A DNA stretch of 64,000 nt, taken from positions 29,431 through 93,430 of the forward strand of contig ONCP01000001.1 in assembly GCA_900316385.1 (NCBI GenBank). Reading direction: 5' to 3'. This document shows positions 48,795 to 59,246 of this stretch, one piece after another. The notes below the pieces were generated by a model. It saw only the letters and a program-made list of their open reading frames with translations. It was not told where the DNA came from and did not search any database. The stretch is from an uncultured Eubacteriales bacterium (GTDB lineage Bacteria > Bacillota > Clostridia > Oscillospirales > Acutalibacteraceae). A program made the translations under genes and the position numbers. How positions within the stretch are numbered: the first letter of the stretch is position 1; the number at the start of each line of letters is the position of its first letter.

Positions 48795-50033
48795 ATGAAT
48801 TTTATCAACAACAAATGGATGCGGGCTGCGGTGCCCGCGCTGTTAATACACTGCTCCGTCGGAACAGTGTACTGCTGGTCTACGTTCAAGCAGGCTATCG
48901 CCGAGCAAATCGGCATGAGCCCGTTCGCCGTGGGCTGGGCTTTTTCGCTGGCGATATTCTTCCTCGGAATGTCCGCCGCGTTTGTAGGAAAACTGGTTGA
49001 GCGCGATATTCACAAATCCTCGCTGATTTCGTGCGTATGCTTCTCGGTCGGAATGGTGGGAACGGGATTTTTCATTCAGTTCACCACGGGGATTGTAGCG
49101 CTTCTCGGAATTTATCTTTGCTACGGCTTTATTATGGGAATCGGTCTCGGCGTAGGATACCTTACTCCCGTAAAAACGCTTATGCTCTGGTTCTCGGAGA
49201 GAAAAGGTCTCGCGACGGGTATTTCGATTATGGGCTTCGGTCTTGCCAAGGCTATCGCCACGCCGATCATGGAGCTTATCCAGAAGAGCCTCGGCATTTC
49301 GGCAATGTTCTACATCCTCGGCTGCGCTTATTTCGCCTTGATGTTCCTCGGACATATTCTTCTCAAGAAGCCCGACGGCTGGGTTGAGCCCGACGGCGCG
49401 AAATCGGACTTCAAGCCGCTTTCCATGTTCAAGGACAAGACCTTCGTCGGTATTTGGCTGATGTTCTTCCTCAACATCCACTGCGGTCTCGCGCTTATTA
49501 CTTATGAAAAACAGATACTTGAGCTCGTGTTCGGCGTCGGAGCCGTCGCTATCGCGGTCGTTCCTTCGGTCACAGCGGCGTTCAACGCTCTCGGACGTAT
49601 CGGCTACTCGTCTGTCTCAGACAAGATGAAGGAGAGAAACACGGTCTACAAGATCATCTTTACGAGCTGTATAGCGGTTTCGCTGCTCGCGTTCTTCACG
49701 GGCGCTATCACGGGCGGCTTCGGGATCGCGATCCTCGGTGTTATCGCTGTCACACTGCTTCTTGTGGTCAACCTCGGCTACGGCGGCGGCTTCTCCACAC
49801 TGCCCGCGCTTCTCAGTGAGCGCTTCGGTATGGACAGGATCAGCAAGATCCACGGCCTCGCGCTTTCCGCGTGGGCTATCGCTGGTCTGACAGGCAACAA
49901 TATGAGTGAGATCATACTCAACACCACAGGAAAGAATTACAACATCGTGCTTATCGCTATCGCGGTGCTTTACGCGGTCGCGCTTGCCGTTTGTCTGATC
50001 ATGGTAGGCAAGAAGGGTACCGTGAAAAAGTGA
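48795..50033 (+). CDS. OFA-family MFS transporter (oxalate/formate antiporter-like)
   Basis: 412 residues with 12 transmembrane helices. The family features are clear: HCSVGTVYCWSTFKQAI in helix 1, GFIMGIGLGVGYLTPVKTLMLWF, ERKGLATGISIMGFG and NLGYGGGFSTLPALLSERFG. OFA transporters exchange small carboxylates such as oxalate, formate or lactate; the exact substrate here is unknown. It is monocistronic with promoter and terminator. Confidence 0.9.
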   Translation: MNFINNKWMRAAVPALLIHCSVGTVYCWSTFKQAIAEQIGMSPFAVGWAFSLAIFFLGMSAAFVGKLVERDIHKSSLISCVCFSVGMVGTGFFIQFTTGIVALLGIYLCYGFIMGIGLGVGYLTPVKTLMLWFSERKGLATGISIMGFGLAKAIATPIMELIQKSLGISAMFYILGCAYFALMFLGHILLKKPDGWVEPDGAKSDFKPLSMFKDKTFVGIWLMFFLNIHCGLALITYEKQILELVFGVGAVAIAVVPSVTAAFNALGRIGYSSVSDKMKERNTVYKIIFTSCIAVSLLAFFTGAITGGFGIAILGVIAVTLLLVVNLGYGGGFSTLPALLSERFGMDRISKIHGLALSAWAIAGLTGNNMSEIILNTTGKNYNIVLIAIAVLYAVALAVCLIMVGKKGTVKK

Positions 50034-50059
50034 AAGATGAATAACAAAAATGAAAAAAT

Positions 50060-50090
50060 AAAAGCAGAACGTTTCGGCGTTCTGCTTTTT
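50060..50090 (+). terminator. Terminator between the OFA gene and cobA
   Basis: AAAAGCAGAACG-tttcgg-CGTTCTGCTTTTT; near-symmetric between converging genes. Confidence 0.88.
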
Positions 50091-50102
50091 GCTGTGTTCT
50101 GA

Positions 50103-50618
50103 TTAAAACTCGATCCCGAACCTCGCCTGAACTCCCTTGTCGTAGGGATGTCGGATTTTTTTCATCTCGGTGATGTAGTCGGCCAGCTCAAGTATCTTTT
50201 CGGGCGGATTGTGACCTGTCATAACTATTTCCAGATTCTTGGGAGCGTTCGCTACAAAATCCCTGACCTCGTGTTCGCTGATCATTCCCGCCTCAACCGC
50301 GGAGAAAATCTCGTCAAGCACTATCATATCGTACTTTTGGGTCAGGACAGTCGTTACCGCGTCGTCAAAGATCTTGCGAAAGATGATCGCCGTCTTTGTT
50401 TTTTCCGCCTCGTCCATATCATAGGTGAATTTCAGCTCCAGAGGGGCGAAGGTAAGGCTGATGTTCTCGGTGTGGCTCAGCGTGTGGCGCTCTCCCGAAA
50501 ACTCGGTCTTTAAGAACTGAACGAACAAAACCCTCATTCGGCTGCCCGCGGCTCTCACAGCCAGTCCGATCGCGGCGGTGGTTTTTCCCTTGCCGTCGCC
50601 GTAGTAAATATGAATCAT
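50103..50618 (-). CDS. cobA: Cob(I)yrinic acid a,c-diamide adenosyltransferase
   Basis: 171 residues from ATG behind GGGGTGATC. P-loop GDGKGKTTAAIGLAVRAAG at residues about 7-25, then VLFVQFLK, DMIVLDEIFSAVE and MTGHNPPEKI. It transfers the adenosyl group of ATP to the cobalt of corrinoids in B12 assembly or salvage. No other cobalamin gene is nearby. Confidence 0.93.
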   Translation of the reverse strand: MIHIYYGDGKGKTTAAIGLAVRAAGSRMRVLFVQFLKTEFSGERHTLSHTENISLTFAPLELKFTYDMDEAEKTKTAIIFRKIFDDAVTTVLTQKYDMIVLDEIFSAVEAGMISEHEVRDFVANAPKNLEIVMTGHNPPEKILELADYITEMKKIRHPYDKGVQARFGIEF

Positions 50619-50781
50619 TGCGATCACCCCTTTTTTGAACCTATGATATAATAATATATTCATTTTTCAAATTATGCAAGCGGTTTTAGGTAAATTTTTT
50701 ATTCGTCAAATTTCACAAATTTTTAGCTGAAAATTCTTATAAGTTCTACATAAGAAAAGCTCGTAAAATCCGCGATTTTTC

Positions 50782-50810
50782 TTGATTTTCGGGGCTATAT
50801 ATAGTATAAT
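50782..50810 (+). promoter_or_regulatory. Promoter of the S10-spc ribosomal operon
   Basis: TTGATT, 17 nt, TATAAT. No other gene start lies between it and rpsJ. Confidence 0.7.
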
Positions 50811-51126
50811 TGTCAAGCACGATTGCGAACAAAGGGGAAATTACGCCCTTTTTTCGCGGTCACGACTGCACAATGATATGCGTTGAAGCGGGAGGTTGCG
50901 GCATTAAGCCGGTTTTTCCGTGGAGTATGTCCGATTTTAAACCGGGCGAAAATTATAGTGTTCAAGCTGAGGCTAGGGGTTGCTGTGCCTATATGCCTGA
51001 ACTACGTCTTAAACTGCCCGGTTAACTGAAAAGTTAATCGGTTTTAAAAACAGACCGACAGGGAACACCCGGGTTTGTGGAAAAAGTTTAAGAACGCCCG
51101 CCAAATTTTTTAAGGAGGCGACGATA
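50811..51126 (+). promoter_or_regulatory. Long 5' leader of the S10 operon
   Basis: About 310 nt between the promoter and rpsJ. It contains several GC stems: GCGGCATTAAGCCGG near 50901, and AAACCGGGC (50939-) with GCCCGGTT (51016-). It has no start codon with a ribosome binding site until rpsJ. A frame of 71 codons at 50810-51025 lacks one. The leader may hold autogenous control, as ribosomal leaders commonly do. Confidence 0.5.
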
Positions 51127-51438
51127 ATGGCAGTCAAAGAAAAAATTCGTATAAGATTAAAGGGTTATGACCATCAGCTGGTTGATTCATCCGCTGAGAA
51201 GATTGTAGCTACCGCAAAGAGAACAGGCGCTCGCGTGTCGGGTCCCGTTCCGCTTCCCACAGAGAAGCAGGTCGTTACGATCCTCCGTGCTGTTCACAAG
51301 TATAAGGACAGCCGTGAGCAGTTTGAGATGAGAACTCACAAGCGTCTTATCGACATTTTAAGACCGTCCAACAAGACAGTCGAGGCTCTTATGAGCTTAG
51401 AGCTCCCTGCCGGTGTTGATATCGAGATCAAATTATAA
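51127..51438 (+). CDS. rpsJ: 30S ribosomal protein S10
   Basis: 103 residues. [29 protein letters not shown] (read in parts) and the GPVPLPTEK loop identify S10, a 30S head protein that is also NusE in antitermination. AAGGAGG before ATG. It opens the operon, with 92 nt before rplC. Confidence 0.98.
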   Translation: MAVKEKIRIRLKGYDHQLVDSSAEKIVATAKRTGARVSGPVPLPTEKQVVTILRAVHKYKDSREQFEMRTHKRLIDILRPSNKTVEALMSLELPAGVDIEIKL

Positions 51439-51530
51439 TCACGGTACCAACCTACAAGCAGACAGGGTAAATGTCGGAGGCTTCAGCTTTCACGCTTCCG
51501 ACCAATAACCTAATAAGGAGGAAATAGACA

Positions 51531-52163
51531 ATGCAGAAAGCGATCATCGGTAAGAAAATCGGTATGACACAGATTTTCGACGAGACAGGTAAAGTCGTTC
51601 CTGTTACTGTCGTAGAGGCAGGCCCTTGCGTGGTAGCCGCTAAGAAAACAGTAGAAAACGACGGTTATGCAGCGGTTCAGCTCGGTTTCGGCGACATCAA
51701 GCCCAACAAGGTAACAAAGCCGATGGCGGGTCACTTCAAGAAGAACGACGTTGCTCCCAAGAAGGTTCTCAAGGAGTTCCGCTTTGACGACACCGACGCT
51801 TACAACGTAGGCGACATCGTTAAGGCTGACGTATTTGAGGCAGGCAGCAAGATCGACGTAACAGGTACCAGCAAGGGTAAGGGAACAGCAGGCGTTATCA
51901 AGCGCTGGAACTTCCACAGACTCAAGGAATCCCACGGTACAGGCCCGAACGTTCGTAAGGGCGGTTCGATCGGTATGTGTTCGTCCCCTTCCCGTATCTT
52001 CAAGGGCAAGAAGATGAACGGCCGTCTCGGCGCTGAGAAGGTTACGATCCAGAACCTTACGGTTGTTAAGGTTGACGTCGAGAACAACCTCATCGCTGTT
52101 AAGGGCGCCATTCCGGGCCCGAACAAAGGCATCGTAGTTATCAAAGATGCTGTAAAAGCTTAA
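51531..52163 (+). CDS. rplC: 50S ribosomal protein L3
   Basis: 210 residues. [18 protein letters not shown] start and the [22 protein letters not shown] loop (read in parts) are typical. It binds 23S rRNA near the peptidyl transferase centre. AAGGAGG precedes ATG. Standard order follows. Confidence 0.98.
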   Translation: MQKAIIGKKIGMTQIFDETGKVVPVTVVEAGPCVVAAKKTVENDGYAAVQLGFGDIKPNKVTKPMAGHFKKNDVAPKKVLKEFRFDDTDAYNVGDIVKADVFEAGSKIDVTGTSKGKGTAGVIKRWNFHRLKESHGTGPNVRKGGSIGMCSSPSRIFKGKKMNGRLGAEKVTIQNLTVVKVDVENNLIAVKGAIPGPNKGIVVIKDAVKA

Positions 52164-52179
52164 GAAGGGAGGACTTTAA

Positions 52180-52803
52180 ATGCCAAGCATTAATGTATTA
52201 GATATGACAGGCAAGAAGGTCGGCACGGTTGATCTGGCCGAATCCGTTTTTGCTGTTGAGCCTAACGAAGCTGTTATGCATCAGATGGTAGTCAGCTACC
52301 TCGCGAACCAGCGTCAGGGCACACAGTCTGCTCTTACAAGATCCGAGGTTTCCGGCGGCGGCAAAAAGCCGTGGAGACAGAAGGGCACAGGCCGCGCCCG
52401 TCAGGGCTCTACAAGAGCTCCCCAGTGGACTCACGGCGGTATCGTGTTCGCTCCCAAGCCCAGAAGCTACGGCTTCTCCGTAAACAAGAAAGTTAAGAGA
52501 CTTGCTATGAAGTCCGCACTTTCCGCTAAGGCAGCAGAGAGCGAGATCATCGTACTTGACGCAATCAAGCTCGATGAGTATAAAACAAAGGTTGTAGCCG
52601 AGATGCTCAAGGCTATCGGCGTGGACAAGAAGGCTCTGATCGTTCTGCCCGAGGTAGACAAAAAGGTCATCAAGTCCGCAAGCAACATTAAGGGCGTCAA
52701 GACCGCTCAGGTCAACGAGCTTAATGTTTACGACATTCTTAACGCCGACAAGCTCGTCATCGTTAAGGACGCAGTTAGTAAGATCGAGGAGGTTTACGCA
52801 TGA
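52180..52803 (+). CDS. rplD: 50S ribosomal protein L4
   Basis: 207 residues. [32 protein letters not shown] (read in parts) is the L4 loop that lines the exit tunnel. The stop overlaps the rplW start by 4 nt (ATGA). L4 is the usual autoregulator of S10-type leaders. Confidence 0.98.
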   Translation: MPSINVLDMTGKKVGTVDLAESVFAVEPNEAVMHQMVVSYLANQRQGTQSALTRSEVSGGGKKPWRQKGTGRARQGSTRAPQWTHGGIVFAPKPRSYGFSVNKKVKRLAMKSALSAKAAESEIIVLDAIKLDEYKTKVVAEMLKAIGVDKKALIVLPEVDKKVIKSASNIKGVKTAQVNELNVYDILNADKLVIVKDAVSKIEEVYA

Positions 52804-53093
52804 TAGCTCAGGACATCATCATTCGCCCGATCATCACTGAAAAAAGTATGCTCGGAGCCGTAGACAAGAAGTATACCTTCGAGGTTGCCAAATCCGCTAA
52901 CAAAATTGAGATCGCAAAGGCTTGCGAAGAGCTCTTTAAGGTAAAAGTGGCTAAGGTTAACACAATCAACGTACGCGGTCAGTTCCGCCGTCAGGGCAGG
53001 AACAACGGCGGTTACACAAGATCCTGGAAAAAGGCTGTCGTAACCTTAACCGCAGACAGCAAGACTATTGAATTTTTTGAAGGCATGATGTAA
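52800..53093 (+). CDS. rplW: 50S ribosomal protein L23
   Basis: 97 residues. [20 protein letters not shown]-like [19 protein letters not shown]23 stands at the tunnel exit and docks trigger factor and SRP. Translationally coupled to rplD; followed by an unusual 235-nt gap. Confidence 0.97.
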   Translation: MIAQDIIIRPIITEKSMLGAVDKKYTFEVAKSANKIEIAKACEELFKVKVAKVNTINVRGQFRRQGRNNGGYTRSWKKAVVTLTADSKTIEFFEGMM

Positions 53094-53106
53094 ATCTGTG
53101 AGTTGA

Positions 53107-53212
53107 CGCGCGGAGCCCTCGGATAACGACCGACGAGCACTAATCTGTGAAGAACACAAAGTGTTCGCAACAGATTAAGCGAGTGAGAGTTATACGAGGA
53201 AAAGCGGAGCGC
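53107..53212 (+). other. Structured insert between rplW and rplB
   Basis: The 235-nt gap has no gene. A long imperfect hairpin occupies its first half: CCTCGGATAAC (53117-53127) with GTTATACGAGG (53189-53199), one mismatch; TAATCTGT (about 53141-53148) with ACAGATTA; and the inner GAACAC-aaa-GTGTTC. A further GGGGA...TCCCC stem lies at about 53281-53300, and AGGAG precedes rplB. It could be an RNA control element or a small mobile insert. Confidence 0.6.
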
Positions 53213-53328
53213 AGAGAAGCTTGATATCACAAACGTCTGTATAGACATTATCATGCACAGCTTCAGATTTTATGAACGTATGGGGAATGCCATATCCCCG
53301 CAAAGCCATCATGAGGAGAGTGAAATAA

Positions 53329-54162
53329 ATGGCTATTAAAGTTTACAAGCCGACTATTAACTCTATGAGAAACAGGTCGGTTACTGACTACTCCGGACTT
53401 TCAAAGGTTGCTCCCGAAAAGAGCCTTCTCGCTCCTTTAAAGAAGCATTCCGGCCGTAACAGCTACGGCAGGATCACCGTTCGCCACAGGGGCGGCGGTA
53501 ACCGCAGAAAGTACCGTATTATTGATTTCAAGCGCCAGAAATTCGGCGTAGAGGGTAAGGTCGTTTCTATCGAGTACGATCCGAACCGCTCGGCTTTCAT
53601 CGCTCTTGTTGAGTACACAGACGGCGATAAGGCTTATATCCTCGCTCCCGAGGGATTAAAGATCGGCTACAAGATCGAGGCCGGTCCCGACGCGGACATT
53701 ATGCCCGGTAACGCGTTACCGCTCAAGAACATCCCTGTCGGTACATTCATCCACAACATCGAGCTCTATCCCGGCCGCGGCGCTCAGCTCGCCCGTTCCG
53801 CCGGTAATATGGCTCAGCTTATGGCTAAGGAGAACGGTCTCGCGCTTCTGAGACTTCCTTCCTCCGAGCTCCGCAACGTTCCCGACAACTGCATGGCTAC
53901 GATCGGCCAGGTCGGCAACACCGATCACGAGAATGTAAAGATCGGTAAAGCGGGTCGTAAGAGAAATATGGGCTGGAGACCCACAGTCCGCGGTTCCGTT
54001 ATGAACCCGAACGACCATCCCCACGGCGGTGGTGAGGGTAAATCCCCCGTCGGCCGTCCCGGTCCTGTTACCCCCTGGGGTAAGCCTGCTCTCGGTTACA
54101 AGACTCGTAAGAAGCACAAGAGCAGCGACCGTCTGATCGTTCGCAGAAGAAACGGTAAGTAA
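53329..54162 (+). CDS. rplB: 50S ribosomal protein L2
   Basis: 277 residues. [26 protein letters not shown] (read in parts), [26 protein letters not shown] (read in parts) at the C-terminus near the peptidyl transferase centre. AGGAG before ATG. Confidence 0.98.
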   Translation: MAIKVYKPTINSMRNRSVTDYSGLSKVAPEKSLLAPLKKHSGRNSYGRITVRHRGGGNRRKYRIIDFKRQKFGVEGKVVSIEYDPNRSAFIALVEYTDGDKAYILAPEGLKIGYKIEAGPDADIMPGNALPLKNIPVGTFIHNIELYPGRGAQLARSAGNMAQLMAKENGLALLRLPSSELRNVPDNCMATIGQVGNTDHENVKIGKAGRKRNMGWRPTVRGSVMNPNDHPHGGGEGKSPVGRPGPVTPWGKPALGYKTRKKHKSSDRLIVRRRNGK

Positions 54163-54180
54163 GGAGAAAGGAGCTTAATT

Positions 54181-54450
54181 ATGAGTAGAAGTACTAAAAA
54201 AGGCCCTTTTGTCCAGCCTAAGCTTTTAAAAAGGGTTAAAGAGATGAACGAAAAGGGCGAGAAGAGAATTCTCAAGACTTGGTCGAGAAGCTCGACAATC
54301 TTCCCTGATTTCGTAGGTCATACATTCGCAGTCCATGACGGACGTAAGCACGTTCCGGTATATGTTACCGAGGATATGGTTGGTCACAAGCTCGGCGAGT
54401 TCGCGCCCACCAGAACCTTCAAGGGACACGCCGGTTCCAAGACATCATAA
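54181..54450 (+). CDS. rpsS: 30S ribosomal protein S19
   Basis: 89 residues. [18 protein letters not shown] start, [41 protein letters not shown] (read in parts). 30S head protein. AAGGAG before ATG. Confidence 0.98.
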   Translation: MSRSTKKGPFVQPKLLKRVKEMNEKGEKRILKTWSRSSTIFPDFVGHTFAVHDGRKHVPVYVTEDMVGHKLGEFAPTRTFKGHAGSKTS

Positions 54451-54470
54451 GGCGGAAGGAGAGTATTGCA

Positions 54471-54806
54471 ATGGAAGCTAAGGCATATGCAAAATATGTC
54501 CGTATGTCACCGCGCAAGGTAAATCTTGTTCTTTCCCTGATCAGAGGAAAGGATGTTACTCTTGCCGAGGCTATTCTTAAGAATACCCCCAAGGCCGCTT
54601 GCGAGCCCGTTTTGAAGGTGCTCAAGTCCGCTATGGCTAACGCTGAGAATAACCACGATATGGATGTATCCAGACTTTACGTCGCGTCCGCTAACGCGAC
54701 AGCAGGCCCTATCCTTAAGAGAATCCGCGCGAGAGCTCAGGGTAGAGCGTTCAGAATCAACAAGAGAACATCCCACATTAGCCTTGTGCTCAAGGAAAAA
54801 GAATAA
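54471..54806 (+). CDS. rplV: 50S ribosomal protein L22
   Basis: 111 residues. [21 protein letters not shown] and the tunnel loop region [19 protein letters not shown] (read in parts). Globular domain on the 50S surface with an extension into the exit tunnel. Confidence 0.98.
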   Translation: MEAKAYAKYVRMSPRKVNLVLSLIRGKDVTLAEAILKNTPKAACEPVLKVLKSAMANAENNHDMDVSRLYVASANATAGPILKRIRARAQGRAFRINKRTSHISLVLKEKE

Positions 54807-54819
54807 GGAGGTTAATAGT

Positions 54820-55500
54820 ATGGGACAGAAAGTTAATCCGCACGGCTTACGTGTAGGTATCATCAAGAACTGGGATTCACGCTGGTTCGCAAACAAGAAG
54901 GACTTCGGCGACACTCTCGTTGAGGATTACAACCTTCGTAAAACCTTAAAGAAGCAGCTTTTCCCCGCAGGTATCTCCAAGATCGAGATCGAGCGCGACG
55001 GCAAGAGAGTAAGACTTCACATCCACTGCGCTAAGCCCGGTATGGTTATCGGCAAGGGCGGCTCCGAGATCGAGAAGCTCAGAGTACAGTGTGAGAACAT
55101 CCTCAAAAAGCCCGTCGCAATCAATATTGTTGAAATCAAAAACCCCGACCTCAACGCTCAGCTCGTTTCCGAGAGCATCGCCGCTCAGCTTGAGAAGCGT
55201 ATCGCTTATCGCCGCGCTATGAAGCAGGCTATCAGAAACGCCATGAAGCTCGGCGCAAGAGGTATCAAGGTTCAGTGCTCAGGCCGTCTCAACGGCGCTG
55301 AGATCGCCAGAGGCGAAACTTATCATGAGGGTACGATCCCGCTTCAGACTTTAAGAGCCGATATCGACTACGGCTTTGCCGAGGCCGACACGACCTACGG
55401 CAAGATCGGTATCAAGGTTTGGCTCTATAAGGGCGAGGTTCTCAACGAGAGCAGACCCAGAAGAGAGAGAAGACCCCGCAAGGAAGGAGGCAGAAAATAA
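54820..55500 (+). CDS. rpsC: 30S ribosomal protein S3
   Basis: 226 residues from ATG behind AAGGAGG; a longer frame from 54664 overlaps rplV and is not used. KH motif [11 protein letters not shown] and [19 protein letters not shown] (read in parts). Part of the mRNA entry and helicase site. Its TAA shares an A with the rplP ATG. Confidence 0.98.
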   Translation: MGQKVNPHGLRVGIIKNWDSRWFANKKDFGDTLVEDYNLRKTLKKQLFPAGISKIEIERDGKRVRLHIHCAKPGMVIGKGGSEIEKLRVQCENILKKPVAINIVEIKNPDLNAQLVSESIAAQLEKRIAYRRAMKQAIRNAMKLGARGIKVQCSGRLNGAEIARGETYHEGTIPLQTLRADIDYGFAEADTTYGKIGIKVWLYKGEVLNESRPRRERRPRKEGGRK

Positions 55501-55928
55501 TGCTGATGCCCAAGCGTGTGAAGTTCAGACGTGTTCACAGAGGACGTATGACAGGCAGAGCGCTCCGCGGTAACAAGGTTACTTACGGTGATTTCGGTCT
55601 GATGGCATTAGAGCCTGCCTGGATCACTTCCAACCAGATCGAGGCTGCCCGTGTAGCGATGACTCGTTACTGCAAGCGTGTAGGTAAGGTTTGGATCAAG
55701 ATCTTCCCCGACAAGCCCGTAACGGCGAAGCCCGCCGAGACCCGAATGGGTTCCGGTAAAGGTTCTCCCGAGTACTGGGTAGCGGTTGTAAAACCCGACA
55801 GAGTTATGTTCGAGATCGGCGGCGGCGTTGACGAGGCGACAGCTCGTGAGGCTATGCGTCTCGCTGCCACAAAGCTCCCGATCAAGTGCAAGTTTGTTAA
55901 AAAATCAGATCAGGAGGTTGAGCAGTAA
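55500..55928 (+). CDS. rplP: 50S ribosomal protein L16
   Basis: 142 residues. The start [15 protein letters not shown] matches the family; GGAGG stands 9 nt before. [27 protein letters not shown] (read in parts) near the A site. The 1-nt TAATG overlaps occur at both ends. Confidence 0.98.
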   Translation: MLMPKRVKFRRVHRGRMTGRALRGNKVTYGDFGLMALEPAWITSNQIEAARVAMTRYCKRVGKVWIKIFPDKPVTAKPAETRMGSGKGSPEYWVAVVKPDRVMFEIGGGVDEATAREAMRLAATKLPIKCKFVKKSDQEVEQ

Positions 55929-56131
55929 TGAAAGCATCCGAGTTAAGAGAATCTTCTATTGACGAGCTTCAGGCTAAGCTCAAGGATCTGAAAGAAGAGT
56001 TATTTAACCTGCGTTTCCAGCTCGCTGTTAATCAGCTGGAGAACCCGTCTCGCATCAAGGCGGTCAAGAAGGATATCGCCAGAGTTTCGACCGTTATCCG
56101 TCAGATCGAGATCGCCGAAGGCGAAGCTTAA
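55928..56131 (+). CDS. rpmC: 50S ribosomal protein L29
   Basis: 67 residues, two-helix hairpin. [26 protein letters not shown] (read in parts). Located near the tunnel exit. It is coupled to rplP through TAATG. Confidence 0.97.
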   Translation: MKASELRESSIDELQAKLKDLKEELFNLRFQLAVNQLENPSRIKAVKKDIARVSTVIRQIEIAEGEA

Positions 56132-56148
56132 GGAAGGAGGACACAGTA

Positions 56149-56406
56149 ATGGCTGAAAGAAATATGAGAAAAACCGCGATCGGCCGCGTCGTTTCCGATA
56201 AAATGGACAAGACCGTAGTGGTACTTATCGAAGACAGCGTAAAGCACCCGCTCTACGGAAAGGTTGTTAAGCGCTCCCGCCGTCTTAAGGCCCATGACGA
56301 GAACAACGAAGCCCATGTAGGCGATCGCGTTAAGGTTATGGAGACCCGTCCTCTTTCGAAGGATAAAAGACACCGTCTCGTCGAGATCGTAGAAAAAGCT
56401 AAATAA
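56149..56406 (+). CDS. rpsQ: 30S ribosomal protein S17
   Basis: 85 residues, OB fold. [25 protein letters not shown] (read in parts), H-P-LYGK and [26 protein letters not shown] before ATG. Confidence 0.98.
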   Translation: MAERNMRKTAIGRVVSDKMDKTVVVLIEDSVKHPLYGKVVKRSRRLKAHDENNEAHVGDRVKVMETRPLSKDKRHRLVEIVEKAK

Positions 56407-56419
56407 GGAGGAACACACT

Positions 56420-56788
56420 GTGATACAGCAGCAAACTTTATTAAAGGTCGCTGACAACACAGGCGCAAAGGAACTTATGTGCATTCGTGTTCTCGGCGGT
56501 ACAAGAAGAAGATACGCCAACATCGGTGACGTTATCGTCGCTTCCGTAAAGAAAGCGGCTCCCGGCGGCGTAGCTAAGAAGGGCGACGTAGTTAAAGCAG
56601 TTGTAGTACGCTCCGCAAAGGGCGTTCGCCGCGACGACGGCACATACATCCGCTTCGACGAAAACGCCGCGGTAATCATCAAGGACGACAAGGACCCGAA
56701 GGGCACACGTATCTTCGGACCTGTTGCCAGAGAGCTCAGAGATAAGGGCTACCTCAAGATCTTATCCCTCGCTCCCGAAGTACTTTAA
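56420..56788 (+). CDS. rplN: 50S ribosomal protein L14
   Basis: 122 residues, GTG start behind [32 protein letters not shown] (read in parts). [28 protein letters not shown] (read in parts). L14 sits at the subunit interface and binds RsfS. Confidence 0.98.
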   Translation: MIQQQTLLKVADNTGAKELMCIRVLGGTRRRYANIGDVIVASVKKAAPGGVAKKGDVVKAVVVRSAKGVRRDDGTYIRFDENAAVIIKDDKDPKGTRIFGPVARELRDKGYLKILSLAPEVL

Positions 56789-56803
56789 TTGGAGGTGTCA
56801 CAA

Positions 56804-57121
56804 ATGAATAAGGTTCATGTAAAAACAGGCGACACCGTAGTAGTATTAAGCGGTAAGGATAAGGGCAAGAAGGGCACCGTTCTCGCGGTTTCCCCTCAGG
56901 AGCGCAAGGTTATCGTTGAAAAGGTAAATATGGTTTCCAAGCACGTAAAGCCCAAGAGAATGGGCGAGCCCGGAGGCATCATCAAGGCTGAGGGCGCGCT
57001 TTACGCCGACAAGGTTCAGATTGTCTGCCCCCGCTGCAAGAAGCCGACTCGTATCGGCCACAAGATTTTCGAGGACGGCTCCAAGGGTCGTATCTGCAGA
57101 AAATGCGGCGAAGTAATTTAA
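56804..57121 (+). CDS. rplX: 50S ribosomal protein L24
   Basis: 105 residues from the ATG behind TGGAGGTG. KOW domain VKTGDTVVVLSGKDKGKKGTVLAV (read in parts). The C-terminal CPRCKKPTRIG...CRKCGE is a zinc ribbon as in many Firmicutes. An assembly initiator of the 50S. Confidence 0.98.
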   Translation: MNKVHVKTGDTVVVLSGKDKGKKGTVLAVSPQERKVIVEKVNMVSKHVKPKRMGEPGGIIKAEGALYADKVQIVCPRCKKPTRIGHKIFEDGSKGRICRKCGEVI

Positions 57122-57138
57122 CAGGGAGGATATAAGAT

Positions 57139-57678
57139 ATGGCAAGACTTAAAGATTTCTACGCTAAAGAAGTTGCACCTGCTCTTATGAAGAAATTCTC
57201 CTACAAGAGTGTTATGCAGATTCCGAAGCTTGACAAAATCGTTGTAAACGTAGGCGCCGGCGAGGCAAAGGAAAACTCCAAGGCTATCGACGCCATCGTT
57301 AACGATTTAGGCATTATTACAGGACAGAAGGCGCTTGTATGCCGCGCCAGAAAGTCCGTAGCTAACTTTAAGCTCCGTGAGGGTATGCCCATCGGCGCTA
57401 AGGTTACGCTCAGAGGCGAGAGAATGTATGAGTTCTTAGACAGACTCTTCAACGTTGCTCTCCCGCGTGTACGTGACTTCAGAGGTATCAACGCTGATTC
57501 CTTCGACGGCAGAGGCAACTACTCCATGGGCCTCAAGGAACAGCTCATCTTCCCTGAAATCGACTACGATAAGGTTGACAAGGTCCGCGGTATGGACATC
57601 ACATTCGTTACTACCGCCAAGACCGACGAAGAGGCCCGCGAGCTCTTAACGCTTATGGGCGCTCCGTTTGCTAAGTAA
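57139..57678 (+). CDS. rplE: 50S ribosomal protein L5
   Basis: 179 residues. [52 protein letters not shown] (read in parts), [21 protein letters not shown] (read in parts). Binds 5S rRNA in the central protuberance. AGGGAGG before ATG. Confidence 0.98.
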   Translation: MARLKDFYAKEVAPALMKKFSYKSVMQIPKLDKIVVNVGAGEAKENSKAIDAIVNDLGIITGQKALVCRARKSVANFKLREGMPIGAKVTLRGERMYEFLDRLFNVALPRVRDFRGINADSFDGRGNYSMGLKEQLIFPEIDYDKVDKVRGMDITFVTTAKTDEEARELLTLMGAPFAK

Positions 57679-57690
57679 GGAGGGATTGTT

Positions 57691-57876
57691 GTGGCTAAGA
57701 CTGCTATGAAAATTAAGCAGCAGAGAAAGCAGAAGTTCTCTACTCGCGAATATTCAAGATGTAAAATCTGTGGTAGACCACACGCCTACCTCCGTAAGTT
57801 TGGCATTTGCCGTATTTGCTTCCGCGAGCTCGCCTACAAGGGTGAGATCCCGGGCGTAAAGAAAGCCAGCTGGTAA
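57691..57876 (+). CDS. rpsN: 30S ribosomal protein S14, zinc-binding type
   Basis: 61 residues, GTG start behind GGAGGG. Zinc motif [20 protein letters not shown] (two CxxC). Type Z (C+) form. Assigned by length and context; located between rplE and rpsH. Confidence 0.98.
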   Translation: MAKTAMKIKQQRKQKFSTREYSRCKICGRPHAYLRKFGICRICFRELAYKGEIPGVKKASW

Positions 57877-57894
57877 GTAAGGGAGGTTAAAGGT

Positions 57895-58293
57895 ATGCAG
57901 ATTACAGATACAATAGCTGATTTACTTACAAGAATCCGTAACGCTAACTCAGCGAAGCACGACACAGTCGAAATCCCCGCGTCAAACCTGAAGAAGGACA
58001 TCTGTCAGATTCTTCTCGACGAGGGTTATATCAAGAACTTCACGGTTATTGAGGACGGCAAGCAGGGCATTATCAAGGTTACTCTCAAGTACCTTGAGGG
58101 CAAGAAGCCCGTTATCACGGGTCTCCGCCGCGTTTCCAAGCCCGGCTTACGTATTTATTCAAACGTAGAGGATATGCCTAAGGTTATGAAGGGCTTAGGC
58201 GTCGCTATCATCTCGACATCCAAGGGTGTTATGACCGACCGCAAGGCTCGCGCCGAGCACGTTGGCGGCGAGGTCCTCGCGTATATCTGGTAA
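57895..58293 (+). CDS. rpsH: 30S ribosomal protein S8
   Basis: 132 residues. [29 protein letters not shown] (read in parts), C-terminal [26 protein letters not shown] (read in parts). Primary 16S rRNA binder and usual autoregulator of spc operons. Confidence 0.98.
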   Translation: MQITDTIADLLTRIRNANSAKHDTVEIPASNLKKDICQILLDEGYIKNFTVIEDGKQGIIKVTLKYLEGKKPVITGLRRVSKPGLRIYSNVEDMPKVMKGLGVAIISTSKGVMTDRKARAEHVGGEVLAYIW

Positions 58294-58307
58294 TAGGAGG
58301 TGCGAAA

Positions 58308-58850
58308 ATGTCTCGAATTGGAAGAAAACCTATAAATATTCCCGCCGGTGTTACCGTAACAGTTGACAACGGCGTTATCGAAGTCAAGGGACCCAAGGGC
58401 ACGCTTGACTACAAGTTCAATCCTGCCATGCAGGTTGAAGTAAAGGGCGAAGAGATCAACGTTACACGTCCTAACGACGCTAAGGAAAATCGTTCGCTCC
58501 ACGGACTCACCCGCACACTTATCCACAATATGGTAGTAGGCGTTACCGAGGGCTACAAGAAAACCCTCAAGGTCAACGGCGTTGGCTACCGTGTTGAGAA
58601 GAAGGGTAAGGAGTGCGTGATGAACCTCGGTTATTCTCACAAGGTCATCGTTGAGGATACCGACGATATCAAGATCGAAGTTCCCGATCCCAACACAATC
58701 GTGATCTCAGGCATTGACAAGCAAAAGGTAGGTCAGTTTGCTGCCGAGGTCAGAGAGAAACGTCCGCCTGAGCCGTACAAGGGCAAGGGTATCAGGTACG
58801 TTGACGAATATATCCGCCGCAAGGAAGGCAAAGCCGGTAAGGGTAAATAA
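58308..58850 (+). CDS. rplF: 50S ribosomal protein L6
   Basis: 180 residues. SRIGRKPINIPAGVTV, GLTRTLIHNMVVGVTEGYKKTL (read in parts), RPPEPYKGKGIRYVDEYIRRKEGKAGK (read in parts). Two repeats of an RNA-binding fold near the factor-binding site. Confidence 0.98.
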   Translation: MSRIGRKPINIPAGVTVTVDNGVIEVKGPKGTLDYKFNPAMQVEVKGEEINVTRPNDAKENRSLHGLTRTLIHNMVVGVTEGYKKTLKVNGVGYRVEKKGKECVMNLGYSHKVIVEDTDDIKIEVPDPNTIVISGIDKQKVGQFAAEVREKRPPEPYKGKGIRYVDEYIRRKEGKAGKGK

Positions 58851-58868
58851 TTAAGGAGTGAATGACTT

Positions 58869-59228
58869 ATGGTAAACAGACCAGATACTAAAAAGGCTCG
58901 TCTTAAAAGACATAAGAGAGTCCGCGGTAAGATCAGCGGCACCGCAGAGCGTCCGCGTTTATGTGTATTCCGCTCCACCAACAACATTTACGCTCAGATC
59001 ATTGACGACGTAAAGGGTGTTACTCTTGCTCAGGCTTCGAGCCTCGACAAGTCCATCGAGGGTAACGGCGGAAACAAAGCAGCAGCCAGAGCTGTCGGCA
59101 AGCTTGTCGCTCAGCGCGCTGCCGAGAAGAACATCACCGAAGTCGTATTCGACAGAGGCGGAAACATCTATCACGGCCGTGTTCAGGAATTGGCCGAAGG
59201 CGCCCGCGAGGGCGGCCTCAATTTCTAA
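58869..59228 (+). CDS. rplR: 50S ribosomal protein L18
   Basis: 119 residues. [24 protein letters not shown] (read in parts), [35 protein letters not shown] (read in parts). Binds 5S rRNA with L5. Confidence 0.98.
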   Translation: MVNRPDTKKARLKRHKRVRGKISGTAERPRLCVFRSTNNIYAQIIDDVKGVTLAQASSLDKSIEGNGGNKAAARAVGKLVAQRAAEKNITEVVFDRGGNIYHGRVQELAEGAREGGLNF

Positions 59229-59246
59229 GGAAGGGGAGGAATTACT

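Noticed and set aside
50810..51025. 71-codon frame in the S10 leader
   Set aside because: No ribosome binding site and no family resemblance; better explained as leader RNA.
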